The notes: generated by a model not told the origin, from the letters alone. DNA of 32,248 nt from Scybalocola_A sp900557175 (GCA_937890745.1 CALADH010000082.1:1-32248), one strand, 5' to 3'; shown: positions 1-8,885, numbered from the stretch's first letter. Numbers and translations are program-made.

Positions 1-4
1 AGCG

Positions 5-25
5 TGTCACAAAAAATTCGTGACA
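5..25. other. Short inverted repeat at window edge
   Basis: TGTCAC at 5-10 is complementary to GTGACA at 20-25, with a 9-base AT-rich loop. It lies upstream of the first operon and may be the end of a terminator or repeat belonging to a gene outside the window. Without the left flank its role cannot be decided. Confidence 0.3.
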
Positions 26-126
26 GCCTCTTGACGCATAAACACAAACACATCGGCAAACCTCAATTTTATTAATAAAATCGTAAGATTTTTACAATGA
101 CTTATTCTTATTTTAAGTTTTTTTCA

Positions 127-158
127 TGTTATAATAGATATAAAGTTTATTTGGGAGG
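127..158 (+). promoter_or_regulatory. Extended -10 promoter and ribosome site of exporter operon
   Basis: A consensus TATAAT lies at 130-135, preceded by TG at 127-128 (extended -10 element). No good -35 box is seen at the usual distance, which is tolerated by extended -10 promoters. GGGAGG at 153-158 lies 8 bases before the ATG at 167 and serves as the ribosome site. Confidence 0.6.
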
Positions 159-166
159 ATATTTAA

Positions 167-1561
167 ATGACAAAAAAGAAAAAAGTTATTATTATTAGTT
201 CCGCGATTGCAGCAGCTATCGCTGCAGCCGCTCTTATTTTGTATTTTACTGTTTTTCGTCAAAGCGGCGCCGACAAATCCAAAGGGACGGTCTACGTTGA
301 ATCCGTTGCCGCCTTAACAGGCACCGGCAATAACTATGGTGTATTAAACCGCTTTACAGGCGTTGTTGATCCGCAGGAAACACTTGAAATCCAAAAAAGC
401 AGTGATAAAACAGTCAAAGAGATTCTTGTCAAAGAAGGCGAGGAAGTTAAAGCAGGAACACCACTCTTTACATATGATACTGATGAAATTTCGCTAAAGC
501 TCAGCCAGGCTCAGCTTGATCTTGAAGGACTGACAAATGATATTAATGCGCTTTATACACAGATTGCCCAGACAGAAAAGGAAAAAGCCAACGCACCCCA
601 GTCCGAGCAGCTTTCTTATACGACGCAGATACAGTCACTGCAAAATGACGCACGCCGTGCGGAATATAATAAAAAGAGTAAACAGGCTGAAATCGAACAA
701 ATTCGCGCTTCATTAAACAATGCCACTGTGACAAGCGAAATTGCCGGTGCCGTAAAGTCCATCAACCCTGAAGGTACAGATAATTTCGGAAACAGCGCAC
801 CTTTTATGACAATTATTGCGACAGGAAATTACCGCATTAAAGGTACAGCAAATGAACAAAATGTACGTTCTCTTTCTGAAGGACAGCCTATGATTATTCA
901 TTCACGTCTCGACGAAGCAAAAACTTGGACCGGCACCATTTCAAAAGTAGAAACTGAACCGGCAACTGATAACAATAATGTTGTTTACGGCCCGTCCGGA
1001 GGTGAATCCTCCAGTAATTATAATTTTTATGTAGAACTTGATGATACATCAGCCGATTTAATTCTCGGTCAGCATGTTTATCTTGAGCCAAATGCCGGAC
1101 AGTCTGAAAAAAAAGAAGGCCTGTGGCTCATGGAAGGCTATTTTGTCATTGATGGCAATACAGCCTATGCATGGGTGAAAAACGATAAAAACCGTCTTGA
1201 AAAACGTGAAATTGTCCTTGGAGATTATAATTCCGAGCTTGCCGAATACCAAATTGTGTCCGGTCTCACCGAAGAAGATTATATTGCATGGCCGATGGCT
1301 TCTTTTGAAGATGGCTTAAACTGTACAACCGATATATCAAAAGCCGACTATCAGGAAACGACCGACGGCGGCAACGGCGAAATCATTGACGGCGGTGACG
1401 GCGAAATTACCGACGGCGGCAACAGCGAAATCATTGACGGCGGCAACGGCGAAATCATTGACGGTGGTAACGGCGAAATTACTGGCGGCAGCGAAGCCGT
1501 CATTGGAGGTGCCGATTCTGCAAACGGCATTTCCGTGACTGAAACAGCCGGCGGGCAATAA
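167..1561 (+). CDS. HlyD/MacA-type membrane fusion protein (first of two)
   Basis: 464-residue adaptor of an ABC exporter. It has a basic N-terminus and one membrane anchor (about residues 6-28). A lipoyl/biotinyl-like half motif (KEILVKEGEEVKAGTPLF) follows near residues 85-105. A coiled-coil hairpin of about 75 residues comes next, then the second lipoyl half (VTSEIAGAVKSI) and beta-barrel regions. In a Gram-positive cell the protein would sit on the outer face of the membrane and work with the MacB-type permease encoded at 4272. The C-terminus is an acidic, Gly-rich tail built from 8-residue repeats of the GGNGEIID type. The gene heads a four-gene operon; the ATPase follows after 20 bases. 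The family call is firm, the substrate unknown. Confidence 0.85.
   Translation: MTKKKKVIIISSAIAAAIAAAALILYFTVFRQSGADKSKGTVYVESVAALTGTGNNYGVLNRFTGVVDPQETLEIQKSSDKTVKEILVKEGEEVKAGTPLFTYDTDEISLKLSQAQLDLEGLTNDINALYTQIAQTEKEKANAPQSEQLSYTTQIQSLQNDARRAEYNKKSKQAEIEQIRASLNNATVTSEIAGAVKSINPEGTDNFGNSAPFMTIIATGNYRIKGTANEQNVRSLSEGQPMIIHSRLDEAKTWTGTISKVETEPATDNNNVVYGPSGGESSSNYNFYVELDDTSADLILGQHVYLEPNAGQSEKKEGLWLMEGYFVIDGNTAYAWVKNDKNRLEKREIVLGDYNSELAEYQIVSGLTEEDYIAWPMASFEDGLNCTTDISKADYQETTDGGNGEIIDGGDGEITDGGNSEIIDGGNGEIIDGGNGEITGGSEAVIGGADSANGISVTETAGGQ
1364..1483 (+). repeat. Five 24-nt in-frame tandem repeats
   Basis: Five consecutive 24-base units starting GACGGCGG and ending in ATCATT or ATTACC/ATTACT encode the DGGNGEII-type tail of the first fusion protein. 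Units differ by a few, mostly third-position, changes. The number is a whole multiple of three bases, so copy-number change by slippage would keep the reading frame. Confidence 0.85.
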
Positions 1562-1581
1562 GTCGGCACGGAGGTTTGAAC

Positions 1582-2283
1582 ATGATACTTGAATTAAAAA
1601 ATATTTATAAAAATTATGATCAGGGCAAGCTTAGTGTCCCCGTTCTTAAGGATGTATCCTTAAGCGTCGAAAAAGGCGAATATCTTGCCATTATGGGACC
1701 GTCAGGCTCAGGAAAAACAACATTAATGAATATTATCGGCTGTCTTGACCGGCCGACATCCGGTACTTTTTTACTTGACGGCGAAGATGTTCTCCAGTAT
1801 AAAGATAAAGCAATGTCCGATGTTCGTCTAAACAGTATTGGCTTTGTCTTCCAAAGCTTCCATCTTCTTCCGAGGCAGAGTGCCCTTGAAAATGTCTCTC
1901 TGCCATTAAGCTATGCAGGTATTGATAAAAAACACCGGAAAGAACTGGCGCTTAAGGCACTTGAGCGCGTCGGCCTTGCAGACCGTGTTGATTTTAAACC
2001 GACTCAGCTTTCCGGCGGACAAAAACAGCGCGTCGCCATTGCAAGGGCGATTGTCAACAACCCGAAAATTCTTCTCGCCGACGAGCCGACCGGTGCCCTT
2101 GATTCAAAATCAGGCAAGCAAGTTATGGATTTATTCCAAAGTCTCAATGACGAAGGCGTTACAATTGTGATGATTACCCATGACAGTGATATCGCAAGCT
2201 ACGCCAAACGTGTACTTTTAATTAAGGACGGCGAAATTTTTACGAAGGAACATCCACTTCACGCAAAGGAGGGCGAAGCATGA
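1582..2283 (+). CDS. MacB/LolD-type ABC transporter ATP-binding protein
   Basis: 233-residue nucleotide-binding subunit. Visible motifs are Walker A GPSGSGKT (residues 39-46), a Q-loop in FVFQSFHLLP, the signature LSGGQKQRVAIARA, Walker B ILLADEPTGALD and the H-loop in MITHD. These are typical of the lipoprotein/macrolide exporter (MacB, LolD) group. The ATG at 1582 is chosen because GGAGG at 1570-1574 lies 7 bases before it; an in-frame TTG at 1576 is too close to that site. The gene ends in an ATGA overlap with the second fusion protein at 2280, so the two are translationally coupled. It would energise the permease at 4272. Confidence 0.93.
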   Translation: MILELKNIYKNYDQGKLSVPVLKDVSLSVEKGEYLAIMGPSGSGKTTLMNIIGCLDRPTSGTFLLDGEDVLQYKDKAMSDVRLNSIGFVFQSFHLLPRQSALENVSLPLSYAGIDKKHRKELALKALERVGLADRVDFKPTQLSGGQKQRVAIARAIVNNPKILLADEPTGALDSKSGKQVMDLFQSLNDEGVTIVMITHDSDIASYAKRVLLIKDGEIFTKEHPLHAKEGEA

Positions 2284-4259
2284 AAAAGCAAATTGTAATT
2301 CCTGTCTGCTGCGTCTTATCTGTTGCCCTCATTGGCGGCAGCATTTACGGCGTGATGAAATACAACGACTCAAAAACAGTCATTGATGTACTTCCAGTAT
2401 CCTCCCTCTCCACGCAATATTGGGAAAACTCATCCTCTGAGGGCTATGTCACCTCCAATGTTTCACAGCAAATCACCTTAGAGGAAAAACAGGTTATTAA
2501 AAAAATCTATGTTAAAGAAGGCGATAAAGTATCCATTGGTGATAAACTTGTGGCCTTTGATACAACACTTTCTGAGCTTGACCTTGAAGACAAACGTATA
2601 TCCCTTCAGAAAATAGATTTGCAAATTCAGGATATTCAGGAACAGATTAAACAGATTAAAGAAAATAAAACCCCTGTCGATACAGGCACAACGCCAAATA
2701 CTTTTGAATCAAATGAAAGCGGCCTCCGCGATCCGCTCACACGCCCAGGCATTAAAGTCACAGAAAATCCTTCTGAAAGCGAAACTTCTCCTGTAACACC
2801 GGAGGATGCGCCTGAAAGCCAGCTTGATTTTGACACTGAAGGCAAACCGCTTAATGATGTCTACGAAATTATGTGTGATGAAAATACAATTATTACACCG
2901 GCATTTATTAACAAAATCCGCGGTTGTGATGAAAATGGAGAAAATCAGAAACCTGAAAATGCCATCACTGTTATTTTAAAAATAGCAGACAGCGGCACTG
3001 GTATTACATTAAACGGAAAGCTTCTTAAAGCGCCGACAGCCGATGAAATCCCGACAAGGCTTAGCCGGTTTATGCGAAATAACCGGCGGCTTGACACTTA
3101 TCCGTCAAGCGGCGAACTCAATGAAAAAACTGACATTTTAAATATCAGCGGCAAAAACTATGTTTACTGCTCGCCGGAGATGACAATCACTGCCGGCTTT
3201 ATTAAAAAGCTTCTCGCCGTGCCTCCGTCAGATGGCAGCGACGGACAGCCGGCCTTAACTGTCATCCTCAAGATGAAAGACAATGCTGATTTCATTCTTG
3301 ACGGCAATAAGCTCAGTGCACCGGATGAAAGTAAAATTGATACAACAACCATCGGCGATTACATCAAAAACGGAGATTTCAACAAACTTCCCGACGAAAC
3401 ATTACCGCCGGAAACAAATGAAACCGATGAAACTGACGAAAGTGACGGCGGTGACATTCCGGGCGGTGGTGTCGGCGGCGACATTCCGGGCGGCAGCGAC
3501 GGACCTGTCTATACGCCGGAGGAGATTAAGCAGCTTGTCACTGAAAAAGAACAGGAAATTGCCAAACTTAAAACAACCCGCAAGCAGGCTGAGCTTGATA
3601 TGACCAAGCTTCAGAAGGATCTTGATGCGGCTGTCATCACAAGCAGCGTCAACGGCATCGTTAAAACCGCCGTCGATCCGACAGCTGAAAACAACGGCAT
3701 TGAAAAGGGCGCACCTTTTATTGTTGTTCAAAGTGAAGAAGGCCTGTATCTTACCGGCACAATTAATGAACTGCAGCTTCCGTCCATTACTGTCGGCCAG
3801 CAGATTAACGCCAATTCCTATATGAGCGGCGCGATGTTTACTGCTGAAATCACTGAAATTTCAAATTATCCGACAGAAAATCAGATGGGCTATTCGGAAA
3901 ATTCGAATGTTTCCTACTACCCTTTTAAGGCTTACATTGAAAATGCCGACGGACTTACAAACGGTGAATATGTCAGCCTGTCCATGAGCAATACTTCCCC
4001 GGACGGATTCAGCGATGACCTTTTCATTCTCAAAGCCTATATCCGTCAGGATGATGACGGTTCTTCCTACGTTTATGTGCGCGACGAAAACGAACGTCTG
4101 AAAAAGCAGCCGGTTGTCACCGGAAGAAGTATTTACGGCTCATATATTGAAATTAAAGAAGGGCTGTCTATGGAAGACTACATTGCCTTCCCTTATGGAA
4201 AGACGCTCAAAGACGGCGTCAAGACAAAAGAAGGCAGCTTAGAAAATATTATGTATTAG
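2280..4259 (+). CDS. HlyD-type membrane fusion protein with large duplicated insert
   Basis: 659 residues, much longer than the usual 350-450 for this family. An N-terminal membrane segment (about 5-25) is followed by a first lipoyl half (IKKIYVKEGDKVSIGDKL, 73-90) and coiled-coil arm 1 (about 98-130). The second coiled-coil arm (about 411-450) and second lipoyl half (VITSSVNGIVKT) come only after an insert of about 280 residues (131-410). The insert is low-complexity at both ends (Thr/Pro/Glu-rich, then a GGDIPGG repeat). In its middle it has two copies of a small unit, about 192-257 and 292-350, sharing the patterns I(T)P/A-x-FI-K, TVILK and L-G-x-L-x-AP. The ATG overlaps the ATPase stop; AAGGAGGG lies upstream. 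The insert sits where the hairpin tip should be. Confidence 0.85.
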   Translation: MKKQIVIPVCCVLSVALIGGSIYGVMKYNDSKTVIDVLPVSSLSTQYWENSSSEGYVTSNVSQQITLEEKQVIKKIYVKEGDKVSIGDKLVAFDTTLSELDLEDKRISLQKIDLQIQDIQEQIKQIKENKTPVDTGTTPNTFESNESGLRDPLTRPGIKVTENPSESETSPVTPEDAPESQLDFDTEGKPLNDVYEIMCDENTIITPAFINKIRGCDENGENQKPENAITVILKIADSGTGITLNGKLLKAPTADEIPTRLSRFMRNNRRLDTYPSSGELNEKTDILNISGKNYVYCSPEMTITAGFIKKLLAVPPSDGSDGQPALTVILKMKDNADFILDGNKLSAPDESKIDTTTIGDYIKNGDFNKLPDETLPPETNETDETDESDGGDIPGGGVGGDIPGGSDGPVYTPEEIKQLVTEKEQEIAKLKTTRKQAELDMTKLQKDLDAAVITSSVNGIVKTAVDPTAENNGIEKGAPFIVVQSEEGLYLTGTINELQLPSITVGQQINANSYMSGAMFTAEITEISNYPTENQMGYSENSNVSYYPFKAYIENADGLTNGEYVSLSMSNTSPDGFSDDLFILKAYIRQDDDGSSYVYVRDENERLKKQPVVTGRSIYGSYIEIKEGLSMEDYIAFPYGKTLKDGVKTKEGSLENIMY

Positions 4260-4271
4260 GAGGCGCGCACC

Positions 4272-5624
4272 ATGTTAGAAAATATAAGACTTTCATTTCA
4301 AGGGATATGGTCACACAAGATGCGCTCATTCCTTACAATGCTCGGCATTATCATCGGTATCGGCTCAATTATTGCCATTGTTTCTACGATTAAAGGAACA
4401 AACGAACAAATTAAAGAAAATCTTATCGGTTCCGGCAATAACACAGTAACTGTCAGTCTCTATCAGGGCGACGGTGAATATGATGCCGAGTATATGGGAC
4501 CGCCGGCCGGTGTTCCTACAGTTTCCGACGAAACACTCCAAAGTATTTTGGACATTCCTACTGTTGAAAATGCTTCCCGCTTTCTTCGCAGAAGATATAG
4601 CAGTTCTGTTTTTTACAAAGCAACTCAGCTTCAGAGCTGCTCCATTTTAGGCGTTGACAGCAATTATCTGGATACTTGCGGCTTCATTTTAAGAAAAGGA
4701 CGCGGTTTTGTCCAAAATGATTTTAAATATTTTAAAAAGGTGGCGCTGATTGACAGTGCTGCTGCTTCCGAATTATTCCCGGATACGGAACCTGTTGGTA
4801 AGACCATTGAAATTCAGGGCGAGCCATTTATTGTTATCGGCGTCCTTGAACAGTCCAACGCATTTAAACCGGTCATTAATTCTATGGAAGATTATCAAAA
4901 TTATATGGGCGATACATCAAGTACGATTTATATTCCGAGAGACACATGGCCGGTTATCTACAGCTTTGACGAACCTGAAAACATTGTTTTTAAGGCTGCT
5001 TCCACAGATGATATGAGCAGCGCCGGACAAAAGGTTGCTGACATTTTAAATGCCACAATTGTCCAGACAGATAATCCTTCAAACTCCGGCGGCACCATCG
5101 GCGGCACCATCGGCGGCGGCAGTATTGCAATTGATAGTGCAAGTGCATCATCTGATGACAGCAGTAATACAAATACACTGAAATATAAATCAAAAGATAT
5201 TTTAGAAAAGGCTAAAAATCTTCAGAATTTAAGCCAGTCTACAAACCAGCAGCTCATATGGATTGCAAGTATTTCTCTGCTTGTGGGCGGTATCGGCGTT
5301 ATGAATATCATGCTCGTATCCGTTACTGAGCGTACAAGAGAAATCGGTCTGAAAAAAGCCATCGGTGCAAGAAACAGCATTATCCTCGGACAATTTCTCA
5401 CTGAGGCCGCTGTACTTACAAGCCTCGGCGGACTGTTGGGCGTTATCGTCGGCATTATTCTTGCCAAAGTCATATCGTCCATTTCGGCAACGCCGGTTGC
5501 CATCAGCATACCGGCCATCGCTGCTTCCGTTATTTTCTCCGTTGTAATCGGAATTATTTTCGGACTGCTGCCATCCATCAAGGCATCAAAATTAAATCCA
5601 ATCGAAGCATTAAGACACGAATAA
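4272..5624 (+). CDS. MacB/FtsX-type ABC transporter permease
   Basis: 450 residues. The N-terminus (MRSFLTMLGIIIGIGSIIAIV) carries the first membrane segment. An extracytoplasmic MacB periplasmic-core-like domain of about 270 residues follows, with a Gly/Ser-rich stretch (GGTIGGTIGGG). The C-terminal FtsX module has three membrane segments and the conserved VSVTERTREIGLKKAIGA and LNPIEALRHE motifs. AGGAGG at 4258-4263 overlaps the stop of the preceding gene and lies 8 bases before the ATG. It is the last gene of the operon and the membrane channel for the ATPase at 1582. Export of a peptide, lipid or toxic compound is plausible, but the substrate cannot be read from sequence. Confidence 0.92.
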   Translation: MLENIRLSFQGIWSHKMRSFLTMLGIIIGIGSIIAIVSTIKGTNEQIKENLIGSGNNTVTVSLYQGDGEYDAEYMGPPAGVPTVSDETLQSILDIPTVENASRFLRRRYSSSVFYKATQLQSCSILGVDSNYLDTCGFILRKGRGFVQNDFKYFKKVALIDSAAASELFPDTEPVGKTIEIQGEPFIVIGVLEQSNAFKPVINSMEDYQNYMGDTSSTIYIPRDTWPVIYSFDEPENIVFKAASTDDMSSAGQKVADILNATIVQTDNPSNSGGTIGGTIGGGSIAIDSASASSDDSSNTNTLKYKSKDILEKAKNLQNLSQSTNQQLIWIASISLLVGGIGVMNIMLVSVTERTREIGLKKAIGARNSIILGQFLTEAAVLTSLGGLLGVIVGIILAKVISSISATPVAISIPAIAASVIFSVVIGIIFGLLPSIKASKLNPIEALRHE

Positions 5625-5628
5625 TTTT

Positions 5629-5663
5629 AAAAGCGGGTGAGGCGCAAAGCCTTATCCGCTTTT
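5629..5663 (+). terminator. Terminator of exporter operon
   Basis: Arms 5629-5643 and 5649-5663 pair over 15 positions, with G-U pairs in the middle, around the loop GCAAA. The descending arm ends in CTTTT followed by TATTATGA. It lies 5 bases after the permease stop. Confidence 0.8.
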
Positions 5664-5718
5664 ATTATGATTTTAAGAAGCTTTCAAAACTGTAAGTGTA
5701 TTTTCTTTATGCTGCTAA

Positions 5719-5875
5719 TATAATTTAAACAGACAACAGGAAGGGATTGATTCTTATGAAACATATTTTAAAACTTGATTCTGTGAAAATATATGAACAT
5801 CTTAATATTAAAAGAGCCGAAAAGAAGCGCACAAGCGCTTCCTTCAGCTCTTTTTTTCCCCTTCCGGAAAGATAA
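5719..5875 (+). other. Possible mini-transcript with 39-codon ORF, doubtful
   Basis: Between two terminators lie a TATAAT (5719-5724), an AGGAAGGG (5738-5745) and an ATG at 5756. The ATG opens a 39-codon frame (start MKHILKLDSVKIYEHLNIK) ending at 5875. The second half of the frame is read through the terminator hairpin at 5811-5857, so a full-length product is unlikely. It could be a short RNA, a decayed gene start, or chance. I do not recognise the peptide. Confidence 0.2.
5811..5857. terminator. Bidirectional terminator
   Basis: GAAGCGC (5824-5830) pairs with GCGCTTC (5835-5841) around ACAA. An outer GAGC (5814-5817) pairs with GCTC (5847-5850). On the plus strand the hairpin is followed by seven T. 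On the minus strand it is followed by TTTTAATATT. The stop codon of the GtrA-like gene lies inside it. Confidence 0.75.
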
Positions 5876-6437
5876 TTTTAAAGACAAAAAAGAATATGAT
5901 CATGGACACCCCGCCTGTCACGAAGGTCACTAAAATGTTGTAAACTTCCGGAGGCACATAAGCTGATGCAACCGGCATCCAAAGATTGTTAAAACCGTTG
6001 CATACAAGCGAAATGATTATCCACGCAATAAAATACCACATTGCCTGATAGGCCGCATTGCCATGACTTTTAAACGTAATGTTTCGCTGCAGCGGGAAGT
6101 TTATGCACTGCGCCACAAAAGAGCCAACCTCGTAGCTTATAAAATAACCGAGGCCGCCGCCGATCACAACAGCGCCCGATGCATCGTAAATCACATTATA
6201 GCCCAAAAGACTCCATGTAAACTCAACACCAAAAAGCTTCATCGGTACCTTTGGCCACATAAATTCTGCTGCGGCCAATTCCATACCGAGAATCCCCGGC
6301 ATGAACGTGAAAAACAGGTACTGAATAATTGTTACCCCCATACTGAATACAAAGAAAAACGCAATCTGATAAAGCCATTTCGCCAACTTCGGATGCTTAC
6401 CTTCAAAGCCCTTCCATATATCCTTTAAATGATTCAT
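5844..6437 (-). CDS. GtrA-like four-helix membrane protein
   Basis: 197 residues with four hydrophobic segments (about 23-47, 95-120, 132-152, 165-188). The motif SFVAQCINFPLQRNITFKS matches the conserved loop of the GtrA family (usually NF-x-L-x-R-x-x-F). GtrA-family proteins are thought to move undecaprenyl-phosphate-linked sugars, or otherwise help glycosylate cell-surface polymers. This protein is longer than the usual 120-150 residues because the loop between helices 1 and 2 is extended (about 50-90). It is the last gene of the GH3 operon, 12 bases after the cytoplasmic GH3 gene, with GAGG 10 bases before its ATG. A role in sugar handling at the membrane fits; the exact substrate is unknown. 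Confidence 0.75.
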   Translation of the reverse strand: MNHLKDIWKGFEGKHPKLAKWLYQIAFFFVFSMGVTIIQYLFFTFMPGILGMELAAAEFMWPKVPMKLFGVEFTWSLLGYNVIYDASGAVVIGGGLGYFISYEVGSFVAQCINFPLQRNITFKSHGNAAYQAMWYFIAWIIISLVCNGFNNLWMPVASAYVPPEVYNILVTFVTGGVSMIIFFFVFKIIFPEGEKKS

Positions 6438-6449
6438 ATTTTATATACC

Positions 6450-8885
6450 TCATTTTCCAGTCTGCTTTTCCGAAAGTTTTCTTTCGTATGACTTGTTTGC
6501 CTTAATATTGGCAAAATAACCTTTTATCATTTTCCCAACGCCTTTAAGCAAATGACCGTTGACAGCCATGACCATGCCCCGGACCATTTCCATACTTACC
6601 ATACCGCCGGTCATCTTTGCAATACCCCGAAACGGCATATTGTAAATAAATAAAATATTCAGATCCGGCTTACCTTTGGCCTCACTGCGCTTTTGGGCTG
6701 CCGTCAGACAGCGGTAAATAAAACGTGCCAGCCGGCTTTTAGCATAATACATCTGACATATGGCATCATTTTCTGTCAAGTTTCCCGACCAGCTGCCCGA
6801 AGGTATCGGCTGTCCGAGTAAGTCTGCAAATTCATTGTCACCGACATTTTGTATTTTCCCGGAATAGTATGAAGGCAATTTTTCTCTGTCATACGGGCAG
6901 ACCGTCATCGCTGCCTCAACCGTCATTTCACCGGAAAGTCTTATATCTGCACTGCTTGCACCGATAAGAATCTGATAGATGCCGCCCTCAGTTTCCCATC
7001 GATTTGTTTTCACATTCCACACCCGGAATGTTTTATCATCAAAAGCTATTTCAACACTTTTTTCTTCGCCCGGATTCAAAAATACTTTTTTAAATCCTTT
7101 AAGTTCCTTTTTCGGACGGAAAATCCGGGCATCTGCCATCGACACATACATCTGTACAACTTCTGCACCCGGATATGTGCCTGTATTCTTTAATTTAAAG
7201 CTTACGCCGTTTGGTGACACCTTAAAATGGCTGTATTCAAATTCTGTATAGGAGAGCCCATAGCCAAACGGATATCGCACCTGCACGCCGGCTGTATCAT
7301 AATAACGGTAGCCGACGTAAATGCCCTCTCTGTATTCAGCCGTCCGCTGTCTGCTCGGAAAATTTTTCAGCGCCGGTGTGTCCTCATGGCACATCGGATA
7401 AGTTTCCGCCAATTTTCCTGACGGATTCACCTGTCCCGTCAGAATATCAACCACTGCACCCGCGCCTGCCTGCCCTGAAAGATAGCTGTGCAAAATAGCT
7501 TTCAAACAATTTTCCCACGGCATTTCAATGGCAGCGCCGCCGCTTAATACACCGACAATGTTCGGATTTACACCTGCAATGGCCTGCAAAAGCTCTATCT
7601 GATTTTCGGGAATCCGCATATGCGACCGGTCCATACCCTCTGACTCGCTCAGCTCATCAAGTCCGAAACAATAGATGACGACATCTGCCGTCTTTGCCAG
7701 TGCAAGTGCTTCTTTTTTCACGGCCTCATTAATGCCGCCTGTTCTCTCATAACCGGCATTGATACCTGCAAGCTCCAATTTGACTTCAGCAATACGCTCC
7801 GCCACAGATTCTATTTTTGTCGGATTAACCATTGATGAACCGGCGCCCTGATATCGGGGAGTTATCGCAAAATCGCCAATCAACGCAACCCTTGTTCCCT
7901 TTTTTAAGGGAAGAATGGCATTGTCATTTTTTAAAAGCACTGCACTCTGTGCAGCTGCTTCCTGCGCCAACTTATGATGTGCCTCTGTATTAAAGCTTTC
8001 CGCAGCATTGGCTGAAGCTTCTGAAAGCTTTAATACTGCATCAAGTAAGTCATCGACGCATAAATCCAGTTCCTCCACCGTCAGCCTTTTTTCTCTGACA
8101 GCATCAACAATTTCTCTTGCCGAATCCAGCCCTGCTGCCGGCATTTCAAGATTTGAGCGCATCTTCACACCTTTTGCATGGTCATTGGAAGCGCCCCAGT
8201 CTGTAATGACAATACCATCAAACTGCCATTCATTTCTTAAAATATCTACGAGCAAATGTTTGTTTTCATTGGCATAAATGCCGTTGACTTCATTGTAGCT
8301 TGTCATCATGGCCTTTGCATTGCCTTCTTTCACGGCAATTTCAAACCCTGTCAAATAAATTTCTCTCAGAGTTCTCTCGTCTAAGACGGAATTCATCGCC
8401 ATACGACGAAGCTCCTGACTGTTGACTGCAAAATGTTTCGGACAGGCATAAACGCCCTGACTCTGAATCCCTCGCACATAGGCCGCCGCCATTTTGCCCG
8501 CCAAATACGGATCTTCGGAAAAATATTCAAAATTGCGGCCACAGAGCGGACTTCGTTTAATATTTAAACCCGGTCCTAAAAGAATATTGACATTTTGAGA
8601 TGCTGCCTCCTGACCTAATGCCTGTCCAATTCGTTCGCCCAATTCAGTATCCCAGCTATTTGCCATTGCCGCAGCCGTCGGATAGCACGTTGCTTCAAGC
8701 GAGGCATTAAGTCCCAAATGGTCCCCGGCCCCCGCCTGTCTTCGGATACCGTGAGGACCATCGGCCATAAATACAGAGGGAATATTAAGCCCCGGAAAAT
8801 CTCTTGTCTGCCAGACATTTTTCCCGCTTAAAAACGCGGCTTTTTCTTCCAATGACATTTTATCAATTAATTCCTGATGCTTCAT
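6450..8885 (-). CDS. Glycoside hydrolase family 3 beta-glucosidase, cytoplasmic
   Basis: 811 residues, no signal peptide. The (alpha/beta)8 domain (about 1-290) has the GH3 motifs GRNFEYFSEDP and the substrate-binding KH of CPKHFAVNSQE. The predicted nucleophile Asp229 lies in GIVITDWGA. The alpha/beta sandwich domain (about 305-510) holds LLKNDNAILPL and the predicted acid/base Glu416 in ESEGMDR. A fibronectin-III-like domain follows (about 540-650, including PFGYGLSYTEF). The last 120 residues form a Lys-rich helical extension. The family hydrolyses beta-glucosides and related oligosaccharides. The ATG at 8885 has GAGG 6 bases upstream; an in-frame GTG just before it is too close. It follows the membrane GH3 gene by about 20 bases. 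Confidence 0.93.
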   Translation of the reverse strand: MKHQELIDKMSLEEKAAFLSGKNVWQTRDFPGLNIPSVFMADGPHGIRRQAGAGDHLGLNASLEATCYPTAAAMANSWDTELGERIGQALGQEAASQNVNILLGPGLNIKRSPLCGRNFEYFSEDPYLAGKMAAAYVRGIQSQGVYACPKHFAVNSQELRRMAMNSVLDERTLREIYLTGFEIAVKEGNAKAMMTSYNEVNGIYANENKHLLVDILRNEWQFDGIVITDWGASNDHAKGVKMRSNLEMPAAGLDSAREIVDAVREKRLTVEELDLCVDDLLDAVLKLSEASANAAESFNTEAHHKLAQEAAAQSAVLLKNDNAILPLKKGTRVALIGDFAITPRYQGAGSSMVNPTKIESVAERIAEVKLELAGINAGYERTGGINEAVKKEALALAKTADVVIYCFGLDELSESEGMDRSHMRIPENQIELLQAIAGVNPNIVGVLSGGAAIEMPWENCLKAILHSYLSGQAGAGAVVDILTGQVNPSGKLAETYPMCHEDTPALKNFPSRQRTAEYREGIYVGYRYYDTAGVQVRYPFGYGLSYTEFEYSHFKVSPNGVSFKLKNTGTYPGAEVVQMYVSMADARIFRPKKELKGFKKVFLNPGEEKSVEIAFDDKTFRVWNVKTNRWETEGGIYQILIGASSADIRLSGEMTVEAAMTVCPYDREKLPSYYSGKIQNVGDNEFADLLGQPIPSGSWSGNLTENDAICQMYYAKSRLARFIYRCLTAAQKRSEAKGKPDLNILFIYNMPFRGIAKMTGGMVSMEMVRGMVMAVNGHLLKGVGKMIKGYFANIKANKSYERKLSEKQTGK

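Noticed and set aside
1337..1569. Pro- or Ala/Val-rich minus-strand frames across the 24-base repeats
   Set aside because: They arise from reading the tandem repeat backwards and do not have their own start signals.
6063..6428. 121-codon plus-strand frame opposite the GtrA-like gene
   Set aside because: It is a shadow of the GtrA-like gene, has no ribosome site and no protein-like pattern.
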